Below are positions 36,813 through 44,380 of a DNA stretch of 45,736 nt, in pieces. Positions within the stretch are counted from its first letter, which is position 1. Every line of letters starts with the position of its first letter. This DNA is from Proteromonas lacertae (Eukaryota; Sar; Bigyra; Opalinata; Proteromonadidae), in NCBI GenBank assembly GCA_002245135.1, contig NGBS01000048.1:1-45736 (forward strand). Direction: 5' to 3'. Both the position numbers and the translations under genes were made by a program. The notes beneath the pieces are model-generated. The model made no database searches and was not told where the DNA came from. It was given only the letters and a program-made list of their open reading frames with translations.

Positions 36813-37047
36813 TTAAGGAAGTGGAATTTTATCACCATAAAGTTCAGATAGAACAACTGCTGTTGCAAATACTACAACTGTCACTACACTTTTTATCTAA
36901 ACTATGTCAATTCGAATATATACATTCTTATATGAAATAAATCCAAATTTTGTCTTTATTCCAGATTCTTTAACTGGTGCACTAGGCAATCCACCTCCCA
37001 TCCTATTATGGTATTATTATTATAGAATACATATTTGGCATCATCAT
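36813..37047 (-). CDS. 59-residue single-helix membrane protein in three tiny exons
   Basis: Found by splicing; each exon alone is too short to stand out. Exon 1 starts at 37047 (MMMPNM); a 28-nt GTATTC...ATAG intron, then GGGLPSAPVKESGIKTKFGFISYKN in pieces, a 27-nt intron, and IKSVVTVVVFATAVVLSELYG followed by DKIPLP and a stop at 36813. One predicted helix (VVTVVVFATAVVLS) near the C-terminus. Both introns conform to the local GTAT...TAG type and keep frame, which argues that the gene is real. The size and topology resemble accessory subunits of mitochondrial or ER membrane complexes, but I cannot name it. Divergent from the EGF-like gene, 105 bp apart. Confidence 0.55.
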
Positions 37048-37152
37048 TTTTCAAAAATGAAATTTTATCGAAAATTTAAAATTGGGGTATGAAAACAATA
37101 AATATTAAACAAGTTTAAATCAACGTACATTTGTAATTTATTCAATTGCTTA

Positions 37153-37591
37153 ATGAAGCGGTTCTGTTTAATCTTATTTTTCTCATATTTGTTAGCTGTT
37201 TGTCCAAATTATTGTAGTGGACATGGTAAATGTGGTGAGAATGGAATCTGTGAATGTAACAAACAGATTGGCTTAGCTTTGAACAAAGGAAGTTTTTTAA
37301 CATATTTGTACACAGGCGCCGATTGTTCTCATCGTATCCTTATGTTGTATATAAATTGTATTAGGAACTTGTCCAGTAGGAACACCTTTTGGAGCGTTTG
37401 AAAGAGTTGAAAAATTACGAAGTGAGGGTGATGATGGATGTAGCAGTGCTCCTTGTAGAAGAGCTTTAAGTCAAAATAATTACAGATTTTTACAAGAAGA
37501 TTCAACAGCAACTCAATCCTCAGAAACTACAGCAACATCATCAATTGCAATACCATATATTATAGAGGATATGAATAAACAGGATATTTAG
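37153..37591 (+). CDS. Small secreted protein with EGF-like SGHGKC / ADCSHRTCP motif
   Basis: About 135 residues. Signal peptide MKRFCLILFFSYLLAV at 37153, then CPNYCSGHGKCGENGICEC and, after an insertion, TGADCSHR|TCPVGTPFGAF across a 31-nt intron (GTATCCTTAT...TATTAG). The SGHG.C...C.C...G.DCS.RTCP pattern is common in extracellular proteins of stramenopiles. The rest is a Ser/Thr-rich tail ending in DMNKQDI, with no membrane helix, so it is probably secreted or loosely surface-bound. The function is unknown. It is the last host gene before the element. Confidence 0.65.
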
Positions 37592-37953
37592 TGTTCCTAT
37601 ACCCAAAATATCCAGTTCTGTTGAATAATTTTGCGGAAAAGTTCTACATCATAATCAGTATAGCTGTACAAATCTATAGTTTTTCTCTACAGTAGCAAAG
37701 CCCCGTAGTAGAACAGCTCACTACATCTATAAGTCACTAACCCTAACCCTAGTTAGATCTATTTAATCATTATTATGTAATTATTTTTTTATAATATTTG
37801 ATGCATAAATCATCAAAAACATCAAGAATTTATCAAATGAATGATAAATCATCAAATAAATCAATTTTATTTTAACAATATAAAAATTGCATCTTGAATT
37901 CATTCGACATTTTCCTGAACTTTTCAGCATAAAATATTTTTTGCTTTATTAAC
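37592..37953. other. Host/element boundary region, no gene seen
   Basis: About 360 bp without a gene. A less AT-rich patch (37620-37760) includes CTAACCCTAACCCTAGTTAG (37737-37756), with two telomere-like CCCTAA units flanked by CTAAC/GTTAG. The left end of the element may lie here, but its partner end is outside the window. Confidence 0.4.
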
Positions 37954-38685
37954 ATGTCTCACTTACATCAAATTGTTTACGTATCTGATAGTGATACAGA
38001 TAGTGATTATGAGAGAGATATTGATAGTATCTCTAATCCTAAAATCAGAAAAATTTGTAAGACAATTTATTTAGAAGATAAGGCTGCTGGTATCAAAAGA
38101 CCAAAATATAGTATAACTTATATTATATTATAATTTATAGGTGTACCAGTAACAGGTGCTTCATTTAACCCTTTTAATCCATACAGGTCTTTATCCATCA
38201 AAATTGAGTCACCCAATGGTGAGCCACCAAAAGAAAAATCACCATTATACTCACCAACAACTCCACCTGATACAGAATCAAATGTTAGACGTTTAATTAA
38301 CTCTACTGTTCAAGAGCCTCCTCTACCACCACCAATTGTTGCTCATTATGATTATCATCCTGAAGAGCCTCCAATGGTAATTGCATCATTCAGTACAAAT
38401 TTACCAGATAAGGACACCTTAACTTATGAAGAGATAAAGAAGCTGAGAAATGAGAGCTTAGTTGGTAATCGTATTAGAAACGGAAGAAAGAGAGTAAAGG
38501 CAATTAGAGAAGATTTAAGCTTTAAAATAGCAGCTGATGTAAACTTGTCAATGGACTTACAAAGATATTATGATGTAATGTTTAAGAAGAAGGAGTTAGA
38601 AGATAAGTTGTTTAAGCATCATAACCTAGAAACAAAACTCTTAAAGAAGATCACCAAGAAGGTATTACAAGATAAAACTAATTAG
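37954..38685 (+). CDS. Acidic N-terminus, proline-rich middle, helical C-terminus; unknown protein at the element's left side
   Basis: Starts MSHLHQIVYVSDSDTDSDYE at 37954. A 30-nt GT-AG intron of the host type (38111-38140) separates the first exon from the rest. The middle is proline-rich (SPLYSPTTPPD, EPPLPPPIVAH, EEPPM), and the C-terminal 100 residues are helical and basic (KKKELEDKLFKHHNLETKLLKKI). The Glu-Pro-Pro style recalls the minus-strand proteins at 40.7-45.7 kb, so I group it with the element, though a host gene at the border is possible. Confidence 0.5.
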
Positions 38686-38820
38686 TTATTAATTATTAAT
38701 ACTTTCTTTGATTGAATTTTGTTTTTTTATTGGTTGATTAAAAATAACATAAGCCAATAAATTAATCGAAAATCCAAGTGTTTTTTAACACTATAATTTC
38801 GATAAGATTTTCATTTGAAA

Positions 38821-38852
38821 TTTTCTTGCTTCTTTTTTTTAAAAAAAAGACA
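38821..38852 (+). promoter_or_regulatory. Leader shared by the two zinc-ribbon genes (first copy)
   Basis: TTTTCTTGCTTCTTTTTTTT followed by an A run directly before the ATG at 38853. The second copy, TTTTTCTTGCTCTTTTTCT plus A-rich sequence, lies at 39425-39456 before the ATG at 39457. Possibly an element-specific promoter. Confidence 0.45.
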
Positions 38853-39365
38853 ATGAATAACTCTAATATTGATAATATATATAGAAAATGTAGCACATGT
38901 AATCATAAGTATAAAATAGAATTATTTGGTAAATATAAGAATGGTAAATATCATAAATGTTGTAGAAGGTGTAGAAATATAACTAAAATACATGATAGAA
39001 AAGTTAGAGAATATTTAAAGTTAATTCCATTACCAATAAATAATAAATCAGTGAAAAAATGTAGCACTTGTTATAAAATATGTAATTTAGATAATTTTAA
39101 GAAGAATGAAGATGGATCTTATAATAAAACATGTAATCATTGTAGAGAGATTAATATAAAAAATAGATTAAAAAGATATAAAGAAGCTATAGAATCTCAT
39201 ATAAAAAATGAATCTGTGAAACAATGTAGTTACTGTTTTAATGAATATAGTTTAAATTCCTTTTATAAAAAGAAAGATGGTTCATATTTTAAATTATGTC
39301 CTAATTGTATTTTTAAAGCAAGAGAACGATATAATCAATTAAAAAAAATAAATGATAATCATTGA
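38853..39365 (+). CDS. Three-module zinc-ribbon protein (CxxC...CxxC), element gene
   Basis: About 170 residues. Three repeats of the form CSTC-(about 10)-F-KxxNGKYHK-C-xxC-R: KCSTCNHKYKIELFGKYKN / CCRRCR; KCSTCYKICNLDNFKKNED / TCNHCRE; QCSYCFNEYSLNSFYKKKD / LCPNC. Four cysteines per module should bind one zinc. Between modules the chain is Lys/Arg-rich. Comparable short modules occur in large DNA viruses and in lineage-specific eukaryotic families; nucleic-acid or protein binding is inferred. A tandem paralogue follows at 39457. Confidence 0.7.
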   Translation: MNNSNIDNIYRKCSTCNHKYKIELFGKYKNGKYHKCCRRCRNITKIHDRKVREYLKLIPLPINNKSVKKCSTCYKICNLDNFKKNEDGSYNKTCNHCREINIKNRLKRYKEAIESHIKNESVKQCSYCFNEYSLNSFYKKKDGSYFKLCPNCIFKARERYNQLKKINDNH

Positions 39366-39424
39366 ATTATAAATATCGATTTTTATTGGGTTTTTCATAA
39401 TTTATCATTTTACTTTCATTTTCA

Positions 39425-39456
39425 TTTTTCTTGCTCTTTTTCTAAAAATATAAAAA
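39425..39456 (+). promoter_or_regulatory. Leader shared by the two zinc-ribbon genes (second copy)
   Basis: TTTTTCTTGCTCTTTTTCT followed by AAAAATATAAAAA and the ATG at 39457; nearly the same as the sequence before 38853. Confidence 0.45.
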
Positions 39457-40155
39457 ATGAGTTATTTTGAAGATGAAAATATAGAAGGATTAAAAACATG
39501 TTGTCGTACATGTGGCACTATATACAATCTTTATGAAATGGGAAGAAAATCAAATGGTTCTATATATAAAACTTGTATAGCATGCAGAGAAAAATTACGA
39601 TTACAGTATAAAAATAAAAAGGAGTCTGTTCCATCTTTATCTGAAGAAAAAGGGTTAATTAGTAATCCATATTTATCAATTAATGATGAAATTGATAGAA
39701 CAAGATTTGCTAAGTGTGGTAAGTGTAAGAAGATGTTTAGACTAACTGATTTGACTAAAAATACTAAAACTAATGAATATTTTCATCAGTGCAATCAGTG
39801 TAGAGCATATTGTAAGTGTTATAAGAATTTATTAAAACAAAAGAAATCAATTCTTAATTTAATGCATGAGGTATTTCAGTGTAGATGCTGTTCATTGTTC
39901 TATGATAATGATTATTTAGGTAAAGAAGAATTAAATGATAAAGTTATGACATTTTTATGTAAAGGTTGTCTTAGATTTAAGTTAAGATTAAAAACATATA
40001 AAAATTTATATAAAGATGAAGTTATAAGTGATAGTCAACTGATGAGATGTTATTATTGCGGTATGTTGAGAAAAAAAGAAATAATGACTTATCAAAACAT
40101 TTGTAATATCTGTATTAAAAAATACCATCATTGTTTAAAAAAACATTCAATATAA
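39457..40155 (+). CDS. Four-module zinc-ribbon protein, tandem paralogue
   Basis: About 232 residues with four cysteine modules: CCRTCGTIYNLYEMGRKSNG / TCIACREK; KCGKCKKMFRLTDLTKN / QCNQCRAY; QCRCCSLFYDNDYLG / LCKGCLRF; RCYYCGMLRKKEIM / ICNICIKK. Spacing and the xxF/M-G-K-x-NG pattern match the gene at 38853, and both leaders share TTTTCTTGC.CTTTTT just before the ATG, so they are duplicates under similar control. Modules 3 and 4 have drifted most. Confidence 0.7.
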   Translation: MSYFEDENIEGLKTCCRTCGTIYNLYEMGRKSNGSIYKTCIACREKLRLQYKNKKESVPSLSEEKGLISNPYLSINDEIDRTRFAKCGKCKKMFRLTDLTKNTKTNEYFHQCNQCRAYCKCYKNLLKQKKSILNLMHEVFQCRCCSLFYDNDYLGKEELNDKVMTFLCKGCLRFKLRLKTYKNLYKDEVISDSQLMRCYYCGMLRKKEIMTYQNICNICIKKYHHCLKKHSI

Positions 40156-40225
40156 TTTTTTTGTTAAATATATAGTTATTGTTTTATTTAGGTATTTCTT
40201 ATCATATTAGAGTTAAAAATATATA

Positions 40226-40573
40226 ATGAATATTTCATCAAATACATCTTTAATGAATTCATTAAAAGATGTATCAACTACAATTGATTCACTTAAAAAT
40301 GAGATGTATATAGTATTATTTTTGTTAGGTTTATGGGTTTTAAATAAAATTAAAAAAATATGTGTGTATTTATATCGGAGACATTGCCCAGAAGATATAT
40401 CAAAAATATTAGATGAACCTGTAACACCAATAACAACAATACCAATGTCGACTTTTATGACTAGATCAATGCCTCCACCTTCACCAAAAGTATCAAGAGT
40501 TCATTCAAATAGATCACTTAATACATATATAGAAGATATTGATATAGATATGAATGAAAAAAAGAATAATTAG
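40226..40573 (+). CDS. Small one-helix membrane protein of the element
   Basis: 115 residues: a polar N-terminus of about 30 residues (MNISSNTSLMNSLKDVSTTI), one hydrophobic segment (MYIVLFLLGLWVLNKI), a basic stretch (KKICVYLYRRHCPEDI), then a Pro/Ser-rich tail (TPITTIPMSTFMT, PPPSPKVSRVHSNRS) and an acidic/basic end. Family unknown. One-helix proteins are common minor components of virus-like elements; no such role can be shown here. Confidence 0.5.
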   Translation: MNISSNTSLMNSLKDVSTTIDSLKNEMYIVLFLLGLWVLNKIKKICVYLYRRHCPEDISKILDEPVTPITTIPMSTFMTRSMPPPSPKVSRVHSNRSLNTYIEDIDIDMNEKKNN

Positions 40574-40705
40574 TATATAATATATATATAACTTATATAA
40601 TAGATATAAAACCCAAAACAAAACAAAAAAATAATTCAATTCTTTAAAGTACCTTTTTAATATAAAGATAAGGTATAACTTAACAAAGTGTTTTTTATGA
40701 TTTGT

Positions 40706-41785
40706 TTATTGTAAGAAATCATCAAATATACTACCATCATAAGCTGGACTAAATTCAATATCATCTGGTTCATTAGTGATTATATTACCATCTTCATCAA
40801 AGTTTAATTCAGGATTTTCTTCTTTTAATTTTTGTACATATACTTTTTTTAAAGCAGCTATTTGCTTTTCCAATTCATTCTCATATTCCAATTTTCGTTT
40901 GAAGACATCATACTGAACTTGACCTGAATTCTTTACAATTGTACCAAACGGTTTTGGTACAATCTTTACCAAAGGTTTCGGAGGTAATGGTGGTGGTAGT
41001 GATTGATTTATTATTGGTGGTGGTTCATTAATTGAAACATCTATTTTCGGAGCTATCGGTTTTAATGATGGTTGAATAAATCGATTTCTTGTTGCCCAAT
41101 TGTGTTTGGTATAATGTTCCGGTTCTGATTTTGCTTGCTCTATTTCCTTTATAGTATTCGGATTAATGATACTTTTTGGTGTACTAATATTATCATCATT
41201 ATCCTTAGATTTATCTGTTTTTGATACATCAGCAGCTTTTGGTACATCAACCATTTTATCAATAACCTTTACATCAACAACTTTATCAACCTTTTTATCA
41301 GCAATAACTTTAGCTACATCATCCTTTTTATCAACAACTTTTGGTGCATCAACAACCTTTTTATCACTAACCTTTTTATCATCAACCTTTTCAGCATCAA
41401 CAACTTTATCAACCTTTTTATCAACAGTAACTTTAGCTACATCAACCTTTTTATCAACAACTTTTGGTACATCAACAACCTTTTTATCACTAACCTTTTT
41501 ATCATCAACCTTTTCATCATCAACAACTTTATCAACCTTTTTATCAGCAGTATCTTTAGCTACATCAACCTTTTTATCAACAACTTTTGGTACATCATCA
41601 ACCTTTTTATCAGCATCAACTTTAACATCCTTTACATTATCAACCTTTACATCATCAACAACTTTAGCTTTTACAATGTTTATTTTAATGACTTCATTAT
41701 CATCATCTTCAAAATCATCATCTTCACATACCCAGTCTGTTTCTTTATCATTTAATGCTTCATCATTTAATTCTTTGAGACTCTT
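40706..41785 (-). CDS. Lys/Asp/Val tandem-repeat protein with proline-rich and coiled-coil C-terminus
   Basis: Open minus-strand frame. The first half consists of repeats built on VDKKVDVAKV, DKKVVDVPKV and KVDDKKVSDKK (41-residue period, see the 123-bp DNA repeat). Then come SINEPPPIINQSLPPPLPPKP, a heptad-like helix (KLEYENELEKQIAALKKVYV) and an acidic end (PAYDGSIFDDFLQ). It abuts the frame at 41767-42306; whether the two are separate genes is unresolved. Function unknown; the repeat should be an elongated, highly charged region. Confidence 0.5.
   Translation of the reverse strand, partial: KSLKELNDEALNDKETDWVCEDDDFEDDDNEVIKINIVKAKVVDDVKVDNVKDVKVDADKKVDDVPKVVDKKVDVAKDTADKKVDKVVDDEKVDDKKVSDKKVVDVPKVVDKKVDVAKVTVDKKVDKVVDAEKVDDKKVSDKKVVDAPKVVDKKDDVAKVIADKKVDKVVDVKVIDKMVDVPKAADVSKTDKSKDNDDNISTPKSIINPNTIKEIEQAKSEPEHYTKHNWATRNRFIQPSLKPIAPKIDVSINEPPPIINQSLPPPLPPKPLVKIVPKPFGTIVKNSGQVQYDVFKRKLEYENELEKQIAALKKVYVQKLKEENPELNFDEDGNIITNEPDDIEFSPAYDGSIFDDFLQ
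41265..41660. repeat. 123-bp tandem repeat (about 3 copies) inside the Lys/Asp-repeat gene
   Basis: The marker GCTACATCA recurs at about 41313, 41436 and 41559, a period of 123 bp (41 codons), with shorter internal units built on ACCTTTTTATCA. Copies are very similar, so the repeat is young or kept homogeneous; copy number may vary among element copies. Confidence 0.8.
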
Positions 41786-42306
41786 TTAGCCTTTTTAGCA
41801 GATGGTTTCCTTGTAACAACTTTACGAATTTTTTTAGGTTTATCATTAGTATAAATATCTACATTATCATTGTTTGATTTTCTCTTTACACCACCTAATA
41901 ATTTTACATCTGAATCAAAGTTGTGTCCAACAGCATATGGACTTATTGATAAAACATCATCTAGACCTTTAAAGACATTAGCATTTACATAAGACGGATT
42001 TTTGTTAATACAACTAAAGAAGTGGTTTATTGCTTCTGCATACTGGATGACTGATGTTAAAGATAATAAACTTGGTGAATTGGAATAATGAATGTATTTA
42101 ATTTTATCATCACAAAAATTTATTATATGTGATGATAACATTTTAATCTTGATCCATTCTTTTACATCTATGGCATTGTAGCTCTTTCTACTAAACCACT
42201 GAGCTATACCTTCATGTTGCTGAGACTTCTTAACAACTTTTGATGTTTTTGATAAAGAATTTTCTTCTTCAACTCTTGGTGAACTGTGCTTAACACGAAT
42301 ACTCAT
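41767..42306 (-). CDS. Unknown basic protein of the element
   Basis: 179 residues starting MSIRVKHSSPRVEEENSL at 42306. The middle is helical and partly hydrophobic (IKMLSSHIINFCDDKIKYI, SLTSVIQYAEAINHFFSCI); the C-terminus is strongly basic (KPKKIRKVVTRKPSAKKAK), like a nuclear localisation or DNA-binding tail. CTTTTTAAAAAATGAG precedes and includes the ATG, as in other element genes. No family recognised. Confidence 0.5.
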   Translation of the reverse strand: MSIRVKHSSPRVEEENSLSKTSKVVKKSQQHEGIAQWFSRKSYNAIDVKEWIKIKMLSSHIINFCDDKIKYIHYSNSPSLLSLTSVIQYAEAINHFFSCINKNPSYVNANVFKGLDDVLSISPYAVGHNFDSDVKLLGGVKRKSNNDNVDIYTNDKPKKIRKVVTRKPSAKKAKRVSKN

Positions 42307-42497
42307 TTTTTAAAAAGTAAATGCGAAATAAGTGATGAGAAAATAGGAAATGAAAAATGATTTCAGAATCAAGAGAAACCGTTTTTATAGAAATGTTTGA
42401 TGATTTCAAGCTTAATTTAATAAAATCAAAAATATTAAATGATATAGTTAATTTAATTTTTTATTTTTATGTATATCTTGAATTAGGTCTTATAGTT

Positions 42498-42758
42498 CTA
42501 CCCAAAAGAACTCTTTCTTATGTTTTTAGGTACAACATATGCTACTATATCATTTTTATCACTATCATTTTTGTTTGAATTTATGCTTTTTATTGCACTT
42601 AATCTAAATCTACCTTTAGTTTTAATTGCATTCTTAATTTTTCTTAATTCATAAGGTTTAAATTTAAATAATCCAAGGTTTTTAGGATTAAATTCAGAAG
42701 GAATTGATCCATCTATATTCTTTAATGAATAAGAAAAAGGTGTCTTTTTATCAATCAT
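42498..42758 (-). CDS. Small basic protein downstream of the integrase
   Basis: 86 residues starting MIDKKTPFSYSLKNIDGS at 42758, only about 30 bp after the integrase stop and on the same strand. Lys/Asn/Arg-rich (PYELRKIKNAIKTKGRFRLS). Family not recognised; kept because of position, spacing and an open frame of fair length. Confidence 0.4.
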   Translation of the reverse strand: MIDKKTPFSYSLKNIDGSIPSEFNPKNLGLFKFKPYELRKIKNAIKTKGRFRLSAIKSINSNKNDSDKNDIVAYVVPKNIRKSSFG

Positions 42759-42790
42759 ATAAACTTTATCACTAAAATATCTGCTTTTAT

Positions 42791-43630
42791 CTAATTTATT
42801 TCTTCTTCTCTCTTTAACTCTAACATATTCATTTTTATTAAATTTAGTATCTTTAATCTTCGTTCTTTATTTCTTTGCCTTGATTCTTTATAAAACAAAT
42901 CTTGTAATTCAAAATCATTATGAACTTCATTTGGTGTATACCCATTAAGCGAACTATGTGGTTTTGAATTATAATATAATACTACAGTATTTACTATATT
43001 AATTAGACCATTAAGATTATTTAATTTATTAAATTCTTCATCATCTAAAGTATTTAAGTATCTATAGAACATATTTTTGATAGTTCTTACTGCACTATCT
43101 AGTATCTTCATTATATTATGTTCATCAGTATCTTTCATTATAAATCTAATATTGTTTTTATTAAATAGCTGTAAGAACTTATTACCATATATCACACCTG
43201 ATTCTTGATCCATTAAAATAGAACCTACAAATCTAGCATTTTCATCAGTATGTGCTAAATCTTGATAAAACCATTTTTCAAATACTGGAAATACGCTTGA
43301 TTCAGTTTTACTTTTAACATAATATATCCACACTTTTCTACTAACTACTTCAATAATAAATAAAAAAGGTATGTTTGTATTATTGAAAAAAATAATATCC
43401 ATTTGATATGAACCAGGTATCTTTTCTATCTCATACTTTATTTTTATTCTATTTTTAACTGCTACTTGATAATCTGGTTTTGATTCAACTAACTCTTTAG
43501 CAGTTCTTGTTATATCAGGTTTTGAATACTTTGATGATAATTCATCAACACTAAATTTTATAAAATCACTTTTATTTAAATAACCAAAGTCTTTATATAA
43601 TTCATTTATTTTATGTTGTAAATCAGACAT
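42791..43630 (-). CDS. rve-type (retroviral-like) integrase of the element
   Basis: 279 residues starting MSDLQHKINELYKDFGYLNK at 43630. The N-terminal helical part (LNKSDFIKF...ELVESKPDYQV) resembles the zinc/helix region before the core in Maverick-type integrases. The RNase-H-like core shows YQMDIIFFNN, PFLFIIEVVSRKVWIYYVKS, ILMDQESGVIYGNKFLQLF, NIRFIMKDTDEHN, AVRTIKNMFYRYL, and the family ending VVLYYNSKPHSSLNGYTPNEV. It catalyses insertion of element DNA. No reverse transcriptase or chromodomain is seen next to it. Confidence 0.8.
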   Translation of the reverse strand: MSDLQHKINELYKDFGYLNKSDFIKFSVDELSSKYSKPDITRTAKELVESKPDYQVAVKNRIKIKYEIEKIPGSYQMDIIFFNNTNIPFLFIIEVVSRKVWIYYVKSKTESSVFPVFEKWFYQDLAHTDENARFVGSILMDQESGVIYGNKFLQLFNKNNIRFIMKDTDEHNIMKILDSAVRTIKNMFYRYLNTLDDEEFNKLNNLNGLINIVNTVVLYYNSKPHSSLNGYTPNEVHNDFELQDLFYKESRQRNKERRLKILNLIKMNMLELKREEEIN

Positions 43631-43678
43631 TTTATTTAAAAAATAAACAAATATATAATAATAAAGAATTATAATTTT

Positions 43679-43990
43679 TTATTTTTTATGATGTCTATCT
43701 TTAAGCCACTTATAATATAATTCTATATCTGCTTTACTTAAACGACATCTAGTAGGATCAATACCATTACTTAAAATTGTATTAAAAAATTCTTCTCTTG
43801 CTTCATCACTACTAAATCTTAATGTATGTAATTGTGAATTATTATTTATATCATTATCATTTCTAATAGGTTTATAAAAAGTATTATCACCTACAGCCAT
43901 AATTGAATCTGGATCATCATCATAATCTTTTTCTTTTTCAGTATTTGTTACTGTAACTAATTCTTTATTATTTGTAGCTGCTACCTTCAT
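43679..43990 (-). CDS. Small unknown protein upstream of the integrase
   Basis: 103 residues starting MKVAATNNKELVTVTNTEKE at 43990. An acidic Asp/Asn-rich first half leads to a compact C-terminal part (LHTLRFSSDEAREEFFNTIL, RCRLSKADIELYYKWLKDR). The spacing to the integrase (about 50 bp) suggests co-expression. No family recognised. Confidence 0.45.
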   Translation of the reverse strand: MKVAATNNKELVTVTNTEKEKDYDDDPDSIMAVGDNTFYKPIRNDNDINNNSQLHTLRFSSDEAREEFFNTILSNGIDPTRCRLSKADIELYYKWLKDRHHKK

Positions 43991-44011
43991 TTTGTTGATT
44001 ATTAACTAATG

Positions 44012-44380
44012 TTATATCAATTTTTCTTCTTTTGTTAATACTTTTTGTTTTAACTTTTTATTATCATCAGTAATAAAATCTTTGTTATAATATTTTGAAT
44101 TTTTACGTCTCTCATCATTACTTCTTAATACTCTACCTGGTAATGGTGGTGGTGGTTCATTAATTAATGTTTTCTTTCTTCTTACAGTTTTCTGTTTTTC
44201 AGACTCTTCTAATTCTTTTAATCTTATTTCTTTTAATCTTTCTCTTCTTGCTGCTTTTTCATCTCTTGCAAGTTTTTCTTGTAATAATTTTAATTCTTTT
44301 TCTTTCTTATCTGCCTCTGAAGCATTTTTTATTGTATGAAGAATATTATTAATAACTTCTGTTGTTTTTATACCCACCAT
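44012..44380 (-). CDS. Lys/Glu-rich coiled-coil protein with proline motif
   Basis: 122 residues starting MVGIKTTEVINNILHTIKNA at 44380: a long charged helix (KEKELKLLQEKLARDEKAAR), then NEPPPPLPGRVLRSND and a basic end (RRKNSKYYNKDFITDDNKK). The EPPPPLPG motif and the SKYxKDFIT-D motif both recur in neighbouring minus-strand proteins. Likely structural or DNA-associated; function not known. Confidence 0.45.
   Translation of the reverse strand: MVGIKTTEVINNILHTIKNASEADKKEKELKLLQEKLARDEKAARRERLKEIRLKELEESEKQKTVRRKKTLINEPPPPLPGRVLRSNDERRKNSKYYNKDFITDDNKKLKQKVLTKEEKLI

Noticed and set aside
37337-37367. GTATCCTT donor in the EGF-like gene as a U12-type intron
   Set aside because: The intron is 31 nt of the local GTAT...TAG type, with no branch motif of the minor class; the match to RTATCCTT is probably chance.
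37640-37712. GTTCTAC...GTAGAAC inverted repeat as an element end or structured RNA
   Set aside because: Only 7 bp with a loop of about 60 nt; expected by chance.
41166-41789. Thr/Ser/Leu-rich plus-strand frame that looks like a repetitive secreted protein
   Set aside because: Antisense of the Lys/Asp repeat; the minus-strand frame has sensible flanks and the plus-strand one does not.
42357-42578. Small plus-strand hydrophobic frame
   Set aside because: It overlaps the minus-strand basic protein, has low-complexity composition and no good context.
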